From Adiantum capillus-veneris (Eukaryota; Streptophyta; Polypodiopsida; Polypodiales; Pteridaceae), in contig CM043954.1 in assembly GCA_014529385.2 (NCBI GenBank), positions 4,341,306-4,405,305 on the forward strand: a DNA stretch of 64,000 nt. Direction: 5' to 3'. Positions within the stretch are counted from its first letter, which is position 1; the number at the start of each line of letters is the position of its first letter. The notes under the pieces were generated by a model. The model was not told the DNA's origin. It saw nothing but the letters and a program-made list of their open reading frames with translations, and made no database searches. Positions 9,523-20,008 of this stretch are shown here, piece after piece. Both the position numbers and the translations under genes were made by a program.

Positions 9523-12500
9523 CTACCCTACACCTAACTGCTTGCGAAAATGCGCAAAGCTCTCTGAGGGAAGTCCTTTTGTAAGTAGATCAGCAGGATT
9601 TTCTGTGGTGTGAACTTTGACAAGCTGAAGTTGCTTATCCTTGAGCATTTCCCTGATGAAATGATACTTCACATCCACATGCTTTGTCTTTGAGTGATAA
9701 ACTGGATTGCGAGCCAATTGTATAGCACTTTGACTATCACAATATAACACAGGCATCTCTTCTTTGATTCCCAAATCTGTTACTAGTCGATTAAGCCAAA
9801 TTGATTATTTGCATGCCTTTGATGCTGCAACATATTCAGCCTCTGTAGTAGACTGAGTAACACAATCTTGTAATCTAGAACGCCATGATACTGCTCCACC
9901 AGCCAATGTAAAGACATACCCTGACGTAGACCTTCGGTTGTCTAAGTCACCTGCATAATCTGAGTCTGTAAAACCCTTTACACTTAGCTCCTGACTCCCA
10001 TAGCATATACGCATACTCTTTGTAGCTTTCAGGTATCTCAATATTCCTTTCACTGCCTCCCAATGTTTCTTGCCTGGGTTTGACATGTATCGACTTACTA
10101 CTCCCACTGCAAATGCAATGTCTGGGCGAGTAGCAATCATTGCATACATCAAACTACCCACTGCAGACGCATATGGAATCTTATCCATTTCAACCTGTTC
10201 TTCCTCAGACACAGGACAATCTTGTTTGCTAAGTTTCACATATGGTGGCAATGGAACACTCAATGCCTTTCCCTTCTCCATATTGAAACGTTGCAAAACC
10301 TTGTCAATATACTCTGTTTGAGATAACCAAATCAACTTCTTTGATCTGTCTCTCTCAATGCGCATACCAAGTATATGACTTGCCTCACCCATGTCTTTCA
10401 TGTCAAACGATTTTTCCATCTTTGACTTCAAAGCTGAAATTTCTTCCAAGTGCTTGCCAGCAATCAACATGTCATCCACATACAAAATAAGGATCAACCA
10501 ACTACCATCCTTAGCCTTCTTTGTATATAGACAGTGATTGAACTCACTACGTTTGTAGCCTTGAGAAAGCATAAACTTGTGGAATTTATGGTACCATGCC
10601 CTCGGTGATTGTTTTAAGCCATAAAGACTCTTTAACAACTGGCATACCCAATCTTCCTTGCCTCTCTCAACAAACCCTTCTGGCTGCTGCATGTAAATTT
10701 CCACATCTAAATCACCATGCAAGAACGATGTCTTGACATCCATTTGGTGCAACACCAAATCTAATACGGCAACCAATGCAAGAAAGCATCTCAATGTAGT
10801 CATCTTGACCACCGGAGAGAAGACTTCATCAAAGTCAATGCCTTGTTCTTGCTTAAAGCCTTTGGCAACAAGCCTTGCTTTGTACTTTGGCTGACTATCA
10901 TGAGCGGTGATCTTATACCTGTAAACCCATTTACAAGGTAGAGCCTTTTTTCCCTGTGGTAATTTAACTAGCTTCCATGTCTTGTTTTTATGCAGAGCTG
11001 TCATCTCTGACTGCATGGCCAATTGCCAATTCCCGGAGTCCTTCATTTGCACTGCTTCCTTGTAACATGAAGGCTCATTGCAATCAGTCAACATGACATA
11101 GTTCATAGATGGAACAAACCTATCAAGAGGTCGCGTGACACGTCCAGATCTACGCACAATAGGTGGCTCAGGCTCAGCCACAACCTGTGGTTCCACTCTA
11201 TCCTGTCCTTGCTCCTCTTGAGCCCTGACATTTTGTCTTGCACGTGCAGGTCCATCTTCTTGGAAGACAACTCTTCTAATCTCCTCAACCCTCTCTGGTT
11301 TAGAATGATATTTGGATTCATTAAAGTGAACATCATTGCTGCGGACAACCTTTTTGGATTCGGGATCCCAAAGTCTATACCCCATCTCAATAGAATTACC
11401 ATAGCCTAGAAAGATGCACTTTCTACTCTTTGGCTCAAGTTTGTTCCTAAATTCCTTCGCAACGTGAGTATATGCCTCACAGCCAAAGACTCTGAGATGC
11501 TTGTATGAGGGCACCTTGCATGACCATACCATCTCTGGCACTGAATCCTTCTGCAAAACCTTGCTAGGCGATCTATTTACAAGATGAGCAGCTGTTGATA
11601 CAACTTCAGCCCAAAACCCATTTGGCAGCTGTGCATTAGACAACATACTTCTGACCTTCTCTTGTATGGTCCTATTCATCCTCTCAGCAACACCATTTTG
11701 AGGAGGATTGTAAGGAGCAGTAAGTTCACGTTTTATACCTTTTGACTCACAAAAGTCCTGAAAGGCCTTTGAAACATACTCTCCACCATTGTCAGTGCGT
11801 AAGCATTTAAGCTTCTTGCCACTCTGATTCTCCACGAGTGTCACAAACGTTTTGAAAACACTAAACGCTTCATCCTTGTGCTTGAGAAAGTAAATCCATA
11901 CTTTCCTCGAGTAATCATCTATAAATGTCATAAAGTAAGAAGCTCCCCCTAGAGATAGGTTAGGCATAGGTCCACACAAATCACTATAAACAAGTGCCAA
12001 CTGTGTATCTCTTCTACTGCTTCTATGCTTATGTGGCTGCTGTGTTTGCTTACCATACAGACAATGTTCACAGAATTCAAAATCATTAAGTGAAAATCCA
12101 GGCAAATAACCAGAACGAGACAAGATTTCCATTCCCTTCTTGGACATATGTCCTAACCGGCTATGCCACAAAGAAACGTTCGGCTGCTCGGTTACATTGA
12201 TTACATTTTTAGAGACATTTGATACATAAATCATGTAAAGTCCTCCAGACTTTACTCCATGTGCTACTGTCATAGAACCCTTGGATATCTTCCACATGTT
12301 TTGTCCAAAAGTGGTGACGTAGCCAGCATCATCAAGTAAACCTGTGCTGATCAAGCTCTTTGTAATTGCGGGAACATGTCTCACATTCTTCAGTGTGAAA
12401 GAAGAGCCATTCTGAAACTTCAATTGAACATCTCCAACACCTAAGATCTCACATGTCTGCCCGTTTCCTAGCCGAACATGATCTTTAGTGGTCACATAAG

Positions 12501-13503
12501 AAGTAAACCACTCCTTGTTTGGAGACACATGAAGTGATGCCCCTGAGTCTATAATCCATTCACTCATTGCATTTCCATCAGATGCTGTAAGAAGAGCTGA
12601 GTCCATTGTATTCTTCAAGAAGTAGATGTCTCCTGACACTAGACTGTCATCCTCTACAACAGTGTTTGTCACATTTATTTCTTGAATCTTCACTGAGGAC
12701 TTGTTCTTCTCACCATGGTCTTCAGCTTTCTCTTTGCCTTTTTCTGCTTTCCATTCTCTGCAGTCTCTTTTCATGTGACCCTTCTTGCCACAATGGTAGC
12801 ATTCTATGTCACTCTTGCCTTTAGCACTGCGGGACTTGCTACGAGACTGATTCCTCTTTCCACCTTTGTACTTTTCTTTGGTCCTTCCCCTGACAACTAA
12901 GGCTGTTCCTTTGCCTTTGTCCATTGTCTTTCTATTGGTTTCTTCAGTAAGCAGACTTCCTTCTACACCTGCTATGTTCAAACCATCTGGAGGTGCAGAA
13001 TTACTCAAAGCTGTGCGAAAAGTGTCCCAACTTTCCGGCAATGTGATCAACAGGAACATACCTCTAACAGGTTCATCAAACTCGACACCTTGAGCTGACA
13101 ACTGGCTGTAGATTGTGTTGAATTCATTCAGATGATTGGACATAGGTGTCCCTTCTTTCATCTTCAAATCAACAAGCTTCTTAAGCCAGTATACTTGTAA
13201 AGCTGCACTCTGCTTCTCATAAAGATCACTCAGCTTTAACCATGCTTGATAAGCCGACATCTCGTCTGCTACATTGAAGTAAACGCTTTCTGCCAAAGTC
13301 AGCATAATGGTAGAAAGTGCCAATTCATCCATTTCGCTCCATTCATCTTCGTCCATATCTTCTGGTTTTACCCCCTTGAGCTTTATAGGTTTTATCTGCT
13401 TCTTTTGTACCAGCACGTGCCAAATCTGCTTCTTCCACAATGGGAAATTGGTTCCATCCAGCTTCTTGATATTGTAAAGAGCAGTGTCCTGTGATCCAAC
13501 CAT
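9523..13503 (-). pseudogene. Copia 1 gag-pol polyprotein, one nonsense codon
   Basis: A single minus-strand frame of about 1326 codons from ATG at 13503 to 9523, broken only by a TAA at 9805-9807 within RNase H. The paralogue at 50249-54223 has Glu there. Domains along the 1232-residue part: N-terminal gag (KKLDGTNFPLWKKQ), CCHC knuckle near 235-248, aspartic protease DSGA near 319-322, the HHCC and DDE integrase core (SDLCGP, TDNGGEY, NGVAERMN), then RT with QMDVKTSFLHGD and LYVDDML, and RNase H with FTDSDYAGD. The 83-residue remainder (9774-9523) carries YCDSQSAIQLA and the C-terminal TKHVDVKYHF block. Such a polyprotein would be self-cleaved in a cytoplasmic particle. Without the last RNase H residues the copy is probably inactive, unless readthrough occurs. 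Confidence 0.93.
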
Positions 13504-14574
13504 AACTACGCTTCACAGTAGTTTACTTTTCTGGGAGAAATTCGGCAGAGTTTCCCCTGTAAACTGACCTCTGAACCAATATCAACCTGTCAAATGAACC
13601 AAGAAAGCTTCAGATTCTGCAGAAATTTTGGCAGAGTCTCCTTTGTAAAATGGCTCTCGTGTACTAAAAACAGTTCAAAAAACACTGTCTCTCTGACACT
13701 GTAAGCTGCGGGTAAACCTGTCCTGCACCTGTATTGTCTCTCACTGTCCTGTCACTGTCCTATAAGCATAGACTACGACAATGCCTCAACGGCAGTAAAG
13801 CAAAGATGCAATCCCAATTGTCTAACTCACAGTCAATACATCCTAGCTGCCTATCTAAGGGTGCTCGAGGGATCGCTCCAAGACCTGTATCACCGAAAGG
13901 ATCTCAACATTCGAGAATCCCCCAGCTCAATAAAACCTCACTTGACCCTCAACAAAGGCTGCAGTAAATCTGACAGTACATAGACTTCCCACAAAGTCAT
14001 ACATCCACAAATTTCCCACTGTATGTTGTAACCGCTGCGACGGTTGTTTGCTGCGTGACTCACAGCCAGCAAACCCTCAACAGACATACATCATCTCTGA
14101 CAATACATCCCATGTGGAAGTACCTACAATGTCAGGATGAAATCTGGAATATCAAGCAGCAAACACAAGCTACCTAATGAACTAGTGGATGTCGCCTACA
14201 GTCTATGTGTAGATGCGCCCGTGTCGTATGTGACACGCCTCCAAGAACTGTGAGCCGTCCTTCGATGTGTAGACAGCCACAAATCAACACTCTGGGAGTG
14301 TCGATATCCTCAGCACCTGCAGTCGTAGGCCGAAAACCCCAAATTTGCAGAGTCGGATCTGCACCCGTCGAGACCACGTAGTCGAAAATGGCCTGTGTAG
14401 ACCTTTGTTGAAGCCGAACGGTGGCCGAGATGACCTCAAAATGAAATTCTGAGAACACCTAGCCCTTCGGTTCCACCCACAAGATTTGGGGCCGTGTCTT
14501 CGCCTGTCGAATTTCACTCCAATCTGAGCTGGTGACTCTAGCCTCCTGCAGTGCTGCCCCGAGCCTCGATCTGA
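13504..14574 (-). other. Untranslated leader of copia 1
   Basis: About 1.07 kb between primer site and start codon, with no long sense ORF. A ~30-nt motif, plus-sense GGCAGAG(T/C)(T)TCC..TGTAAA, occurs twice (13543-13573 and 13629-13657) next to the start codon and again twice in the copia 2 leader. Confidence 0.7.
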
Positions 14575-14586
14575 GCTCTGATACCA
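14575..14586 (-). promoter_or_regulatory. Primer-binding site of copia 1 (tRNA-Met)
   Basis: Plus-sense GCTCTGATACCA, two bases inside the 5' LTR; on the element strand it reads TGGTATCAGAGC, the classic initiator-Met complement. Confidence 0.93.
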
Positions 14587-14588
14587 GT

Positions 14589-14780
14589 TGAAGGAGTACG
14601 AGCGGAAGTGCGACGCGAGAGAGAGTGCGAGAAGAAGAGCACGACGATATGGTGAACTCGCTCTACTATAATGTGTAGAGCATAGTGAGTTCTTATTAGG
14701 TTTTTACAAAAGAACATGTGTACATACCTGGCGGCCCGCCCACTTACCTGGGCGACCACATTGGGCTTTATACCCCAACA
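14589..14780 (-). repeat. 5' LTR of copia 1
   Basis: 192 bp, differing from 9242-9433 at three positions by eye (for example CACGACGATATG versus CACGAAGATATG). Confidence 0.95.
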
Positions 14781-14785
14781 TTTTG

Positions 14786-15112
14786 GCTCCTCTTGACTTG
14801 CTTGTCATATGTTTACATTGCTTTGTGAAACAAATCCTTCAGCTCTTGTAGGGACTGATGTAGTTTTTGCTTTATCTCCCTTGAGAAGCGATTGTTGATG
14901 TGTGTGGGTTCTTTGTGATAAAGTTTCTACTAGCGATTTTGGAGCCCACCTTGTCTTTGATCTTTGTGTGATCGTCTTTTGCATTTGCTTCTTTTTCTCG
15001 ATGACTTAATGGACACTAGGCTTCGATATCTATAACTGATTGTTTTTGTTGTAGAAGCCCTGATTCTGTAGTTGATGACAAGGTATCCATCTAGAGATTG
15101 TAGCAGCTTTGG
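14786..15112 (-). other. Old-element sequence, right side of the copia insertion
   Basis: Continuation of the old element's 3' region (see 7930-9241). Nothing recognisable. Confidence 0.45.
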
Positions 15113-15817
15113 TTACAAGTAGGTTCTATTGGATGTTGGTTGTCTTTGCTTGCTTTTGGACGGAAGCTTGTGCTGCCTGATTTCTCTTCGTTGCTCCAGA
15201 TTGAGGTACAAATTTTGGTAACCATATTGAGTGTTACCTTCATAAAATCGTTGTGCTTTGAGTAGCTTGACTAGAATCATCCGCTGCTGCATTTGTTTGT
15301 ATTGGGTAGCTTTGTTGAAGCCTGGCTTTGGCACCCATACTTGTCGCATTGCTTGTTTCTTTGATCTTGTCTTTTGCCTATTGTGGTTGTTCTTTCTCCT
15401 GCTAGAGTAGTTTATGTTCCGTTGATAGCACGTCTTGTTCTTTGTAGGACTTTTCCGTTGAGGTTGGTAGGTCCATGCTATTACTTTAGGCTTTTTGACC
15501 CAAACACTGGTGCTTCCTTGGAAGTAGCCCTGAGCAGTGATTGACTTATTTGATGCTACCCACCTTGTCACTTTTTGTTGTTGATGTTGAACTTGAGCTT
15601 CATGTATCCAAACTGGGTCTTTGACTTTGATGTGCTCTTTGGATACCAACACTTGGTTGACATTCTTTGGCTTCTTATGGATGTTTTTTTGTGATGGAAA
15701 CTTTGGTTGATAGATTTTATGTTTTGGCTTCCATTGCATTGTCGATGGTTTGGCTCTTGATGTAGAGGCTTTGCGAGAATATTTATGGAGGCTTGTCAAG
15801 GTAAAGTTGTCTTGCAA
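15113..15817 (-). pseudogene. Basic tail of the old element's polyprotein
   Basis: A 234-codon minus-strand frame, very rich in Lys, Gln, Arg and Asn. It contains repeated Trp-centred motifs: VWIHEA, RWVASNKSITAQGYFQG, VWVKKPK, VWVPKPGF and LLKAQRFYEGN. These resemble the tail of the young gypsy and its truncated relative (RWIPK, AQGYYEGN, IWVPKRK, VWVPKKE), which is the basis for assignment. The position downstream of a retropepsin-like domain is the same. No known domain was recognised; the high basic charge would suit nucleic-acid binding, which is inference. Confidence 0.62.
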
Positions 15818-15974
15818 GGTTGATATACTTCAATGTTTACCTTTGCTTTACCTTTTTCCGCAATGGTTGGCAACTTCTTCTCCGCATGGATTTAAGAAGC
15901 TTCATGGAGTGTTACTGTTGTCGTTGTCGAAGCTTTTGGTTGTTGTTGAAAGAAGATAGTTCTCCAGATTTCTA

Positions 15975-16358
15975 TCAGATCAGACTCTCTTTGATGTGAT
16001 GGCAGTCACTTATGTGGAAAGTATTCTTGTACTCCCCAGTACTCAACTTGATTACAGCTTCTGTCACATCAATGCTACGAATTGGCATTTTTGAACTTGT
16101 GTACACTATCTCCTCTATCTCTTTGATTGGTGGCTTTTCCATCATGATCCACGTTACATAAGTGATTAGATTCTTTGTTGCTCCTGGATCTATCACAGTT
16201 GAACATGTGATTGTGAGTCCTGTTTCGCCACATATGCTGAATTTGATCGTCGTAGGAGACTGTCCATATTCTTCCTTATCCTTGTTGGTCTCTTGATCTT
16301 GAGTTTGTTGAATATTTGATGTTGAAGTTGGAAACTTTTCTCCTTCATCTGCTTTCAT
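15975..16358 (-). pseudogene. Second retropepsin-like domain of the old element
   Basis: A 127-codon minus-strand ORF with a retropepsin-like active-site region: hydrophobic residues, then VIDPGATKNLI, where D-P-G-A replaces the usual D-S/T-G-A. It corresponds in position and flanking pattern to NALLDTGAKYNLLSYGVW in the young gypsy. The later ILGR-like block is not obvious, so the fold may be incomplete. A run of seven A/T bases near 16358-16364 joins it by a one-base frame change to the upstream ORF (16653-16355), so originally it was probably one frame. Catalytic activity with Pro after Asp is doubtful. Confidence 0.65.
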
Positions 16359-16653
16359 TTGTCTTTTTTTGGAGTCAACTTCTTTGAAACAGCTTTTGTC
16401 GATTCTTCAGGTATGTCAATGATGACATATTCTCGTGGTTGCTTTGTTTCCTTCATTTGCACTTTCGCATCATTCTCCATAATGTAGCTATTTGTTTCAC
16501 CTTTTTTGATTTCACACTCACAAACTTCATTAGCTTCCTTCAACACCTTTATCATAAATAAGGGAGTTATATCATAGCCATCTTCATCGCAAAATTTGGT
16601 GTTGGTCACCTCATTTATGCAGACATCAAGAGTCGCCAGTATTTGATCCCATA
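16355..16653 (-). pseudogene. Linker between proteases 1 and 2 of the old element
   Basis: The minus-strand frame from 16653 continues, across the young gypsy's CCATA duplication, the ORF ending at 30187. Fused through the duplication, the two halves read through FEPFV and WDQILATLDV without a stop. The segment is acidic and Glu/Lys-rich with no RT motif. It is interrupted only by the young gypsy insertion, then a homopolymer frameshift before protease 2. Confidence 0.68.
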
Positions 16654-17228
16654 TGTGCGCTCCTTGCCGCACTGTCGAAGCAAGGGACTTGCCAATACAC
16701 CGTATGCGAGCCACAAACGGCTCCAAGCACACAACAAGCCTAAACTAGCAAGCTCAAGAAAACAAAGGGTGTGTCACTCACCGCTCTACGCTCGCCTTCG
16801 TGGTGGATTCCTCGCCGCGATGAAGAAGAAGCTGCAGTCGTGCCGCGCTCAACCGCTTCGCCGCCGTCGTGCCTTCGTAATGCTCGATCGCACACACACT
16901 CTCCCTCTCTCTCTCTCTCACACACACACACACAAGGAGGTGAAGAAGAAGAAGATGGAGATGGAGCAAGAGCACTCTTCAATTGCACAGATGAGAGAAT
17001 GAGTAAAAATTAGGTTTAGTTGGCTTTTATAGGAGCTCACCCCATTCACACTTGGGCGCCCATGCTTAACCAACTAATCCCTTGAATGTCCAAGTTAAAG
17101 TGCGCCTCTCATCGGCGATCACTCTACCTTTCCCTATTGGTCCGACAAGCCCGGTACCTGACTCTAAATCATACATAATACGCGTCCATCGTAGGTGATG
17201 GGGTGTCCGTGAGCCGTGAGGGTTAACA
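16654..17228 (-). repeat. 3' LTR of the young gypsy
   Basis: 575 bp, plus-sense TGTGCGCTCC...GGGTTAACA. It carries an embedded CT/CA microsatellite (about 16903-16934) and a minus-strand TATAAAAG at 17024-17031. Confidence 0.96.
17024..17031 (-). promoter_or_regulatory. TATA box in the 3' LTR of the young gypsy
   Basis: Minus-strand TATAAAAG; identical position in the 5' LTR (29982-29989), and conserved in the plus-strand relative (39599-39606). Confidence 0.7.
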
Positions 17229-17245
17229 TGCCCCCCTTCCTGATG
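17229..17245 (-). promoter_or_regulatory. Polypurine tract of the young gypsy
   Basis: Element-strand CATCAGGAAGGGGGGCA abuts the LTR start TGTTAACC. The plus-strand relative has the equivalent tract at 39362-39378. Confidence 0.88.
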
Positions 17246-18591
17246 TAGATTCCGTCCTCGGAAGCTATTGAGTTGAAGCTGGGTCGTCGAGGTGGAAGAG
17301 CATTTGAGATGAATGTCCTTAGCCTTCTTTAGTCACTGCAAAATCAAACAACATTGGCACAGTAATTGCATTCTCTTAAAAAGCATATGCAGTTTTAGGT
17401 AGACAAATTGATTGGTAAAAGAATTTCAAACAATTTGTTAGCAATGAACATTAAATTGCAATGTAATCAAATGCATAAACAGATGTAAAGGCAAAAAATT
17501 AAACAAGTCTGGGGTCGCTAATTTGACGGTCGAAAAGCACTAGAGATCGAATATTAATACCATGGGTAAGCTTCTTAACTTTCTGTGGTCAATTAAGTTG
17601 TTTAATCGCGAGAGCCAAGTATTCATGTTCAAGGGCTGACTAGAGGCTATATCTAGAAAACCTTGTAGTTAAGCTACCATAAAAGGAATTTCTCATGAAA
17701 TCATCGCCTGGCTGATTACTTTTTCTTTGACCCCCCAAAGTCTTTTCACACTGATTCAATTTTGAAGTGGGTGCTTATTTTGTATGCCTTGGGTTTTTTT
17801 GCTTTTCAAGGAAAAGCGCCCACACTGGGAACCTCTAGGGCTCTAGTACCATAGGCGATACATGTGAGTGAAGTACCAAATCAAGCTGAGATTTCTCTTC
17901 CAGCTTAAAATTTTACATTGTGGCACTTTGATTTTTTGTTTGTTCATTTTCATCATTTTAATTTTGTAACTTTGGGAGGTCATATAACACTGTTACATTC
18001 CCCAGGCTCATCACATTAGTAAACTCCCTTTATAATACTTAAGCTAAAGGTCAATAGGGTCAAGCCCACTAGAAAGCCCTAGTACATTTCATACAATGCT
18101 GCCTAAATCGGATTAAGAACCTAAGTAACCATTGTTTATTAGGAAGGCATTCCCCATGGTATTAAGAGAAGATTTCTAATACCTAGCTTGGTCAAACTAG
18201 CTTAGTCGGACTGCTTGATTTTTACACCTAAACAAGTGATTATGACAAAAGATTGCATTGAATTAAATGTTGGATACTAAGCCAATGCGCTGAATAGTAT
18301 GCTACCAATCACAATCAAAGCAGACAAACATAGATGCAAAAAGATAAGGGCAATGCTAATGGACAAGAAACACCTGTTTGTGTTGATGGTCGCGCTTGAT
18401 ATGAAGTGTAAACGAGAGAAAGGTTCCATGAAGGTCCAAATCCTATCAATAGCAACACGCTCCTGTACACACTAGGAAACAAAAGGAATACCTCCAGGAG
18501 GCACATCAGTGGGAAAAATTAAAACTCCTAAAAAACAAACTCAAAACACAATCTAGACCCCTAACCTACCTATCTGTCACCCCTTTTAGAA
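17246..18591 (-). other. 3' untranslated region of the young gypsy
   Basis: About 1.35 kb without a supported gene. It aligns over most of its length with 38001-39361 of the plus-strand relative, including blocks such as the line ending GGGAGTTTACT. A minus-strand ORF at 18506-18315 has a hydrophobic character also seen at 38058-38321, but it is frame-shifted between copies. Confidence 0.65.
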
Positions 18592-19023
18592 TCAAGGAAA
18601 GAGGATATTATATAAACCGGGTGGCCACCCTAAGGCTAGGCCTCTATCCTCATCATCTAGATAAATAAAATCGTTGTCCGTGAGGCCATAGTCTTCCTCG
18701 GTCTCTATTAGTTCCTCTTCATCATCCTCTTGTGCAAGCATGCTAATCAAGAACCTCGTGATGCGTGGATACTCATCTTGTGCAAAAGAATAAGCATGTG
18801 CCATTGGAGACACATTCGCCACTGGGTAGGGATCACTAGTTAGCCATAGACGTATCAGCCATTCTAACTCCTCAAAATTTCTCTCACATGCAAGGCTCTC
18901 TATCAAATCCCATTCGCAAGAAAGTATAGGGTAGCATACGTAGAACACTTGTTGAAAAGACAAGGGGTACCTTTCATCAAAAATAGAAGTGCATGCCTCT
19001 GGTGAAGTAGCCATTTCTGACAA
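18592..19023 (-). CDS. Small acidic ORF of the gypsy element, function unknown
   Basis: A 143-residue ORF on the element strand, downstream of pol. Starts are possible at Met1 or Met4; the second has the better match to the relative. The centre contains SCEWDLIESLACERNFEELE, then a Pro-containing stretch, and a C-terminal third dominated by Asp and Glu (EDDEEELIETEEDYG) ending LYNILFP. The truncated relative has the same ORF at about 37592-38003 with conserved CEWDL, LACERNFEELEWLIRL and the terminal LYNILFP before the stop. One frameshift interrupts that copy. Conservation of frame and terminus while residues change argues for a real protein. No signal peptide, membrane span or known domain is visible. 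It sits where Athila-like elements carry extra ORFs; that comparison is inference. Confidence 0.68.
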   Translation of the reverse strand: MSEMATSPEACTSIFDERYPLSFQQVFYVCYPILSCEWDLIESLACERNFEELEWLIRLWLTSDPYPVANVSPMAHAYSFAQDEYPRITRFLISMLAQEDDEEELIETEEDYGLTDNDFIYLDDEDRGLALGWPPGLYNILFP

Positions 19024-19296
19024 GACAGATAGATTTGGTTAGGCCTTTAAAACATAAGAGTTGTTTTTGTGTGTTGCTTGACTTGACACGGTGAATTTGG
19101 ACTTATATGTAAGATCTGATAGGGTGCTCTCTCATTGCTAGGCGCTCTTGCTCTTTACTATTTTTGTTTTTTTGTGAGTATAAGGCTATATATATACATT
19201 CCCTAAGATCGGAGATTAAGAGGTCAGGGAAAAAGGTTGAGAGGGAAGCAAGTGAATGATGGATGTCCACAAACACTCCCCCCTTCCTTGGGTAGA

Positions 19297-20008
19297 TCAT
19301 ACCGTTTGAAATGAGCTTGTCACCCTTTGAAACCAATTGTTCCAGTTGGTAATAGGTGAGGATTTTTGCCAGTAGTTTTCTATTACCCTAGGTGCCTCGT
19401 CAAGCTGCAAGGGTGGCAAGGTACTCTCCCAGGATTTTATTTGCAACGTTGTTGTAGGTGGTGAACTTACCCCGGAAGGTGCAAACTCTTTCGTGCTTGG
19501 ATGGATATGTACAGTGGTAGGTGGAGGTTGTGTCGAAGCTTCTATTTGCATATAGGAACTACATGAAGAGCAAGAAGCTTCATTTGATTTCCCTGTTCCT
19601 GAGCTAGGTGGGACAAATCATTCTTTCTTTGGTACCCAAACTAGCTCTAGAACGGGTGTGTAACATTCCATGATTTTTTCCTTTCCGCGATTTTCAATTT
19701 GTTTTGGAGCCACAGGATTGGGTTTACATGGGCCAGGTGACAGGTAAGAGTACACTTTACGTTTGGGCACCCAGATTTGATCATTTCCTTCATAGTATCC
19801 TTGGGCTTCCAATAGTCGTTTAGGAATCCAACGCAGCGTTTCTTTACATTTCTTGGAGTGAGTGGTACGGTTCTTACTAGGTTTCCGTGTTTTTGCATCA
19901 ACCATGCTCACTACAGAGGTTTTAGGGACCCACTTGTATGTTTTCTCTGTTATATTAGGATGGTTCTTGTGTGTCTCAAGCTTTCTTTCAACTACATTAG
20001 TTGAAGCT
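19297..20008 (-). pseudogene. Broken tail of the young gypsy polyprotein (WxPK repeats)
   Basis: On the element strand, after the stop at 20009-20011, a shifted frame continues with KWVPK, RWIPKRLLEAQGYYEGND, IWVPKRK and VWVPKK, then a Ser/Pro-rich stretch (19551-19297). In the plus-strand relative the equivalent residues follow protease 2 without a break (36400-37212). By comparison the young copy has one extra base near 20014-20019 and a CGA to TGA change near 19618, so the tail is separated from the main ORF in two places. The tail may be dispensable, or made by frameshifting; neither can be told from sequence. Confidence 0.68.

Larger units (their letters stand above)
9242..14780 (-). mobile_element. 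Ty1/copia element 1, complete, nested in the old gypsy
   Basis: The 5539 bp element is bounded by 192 bp LTRs and the target duplication TTTTG (9237-9241 and 14781-14785). It has a Met-type primer site, a purine tract, a ~1.1 kb leader and one large gag-pol frame on the minus strand. The LTRs differ at three positions by eye (about 1.6%), so it is fairly recent but older than the gypsy next to it. It interrupts the 3' part of the old gypsy-lineage element. Confidence 0.95.

Noticed and set aside
16740-17013. ORFs within the gypsy LTRs (also 29698-29971, 39628-39864, 63516-63847)
   Set aside because: They are encoded by CT/CA repeats and R/U5 sequence; Ser-Leu or His-Thr runs are typical of SSR translation.
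18315-18506. Hydrophobic ORF, also at 38058-38321, as an envelope-like gene
   Set aside because: The two copies differ more than pol does, the C-terminal hydrophobic span lies in different frames because of an indel, and there is no signal peptide, cleavage site or conserved Cys pattern.
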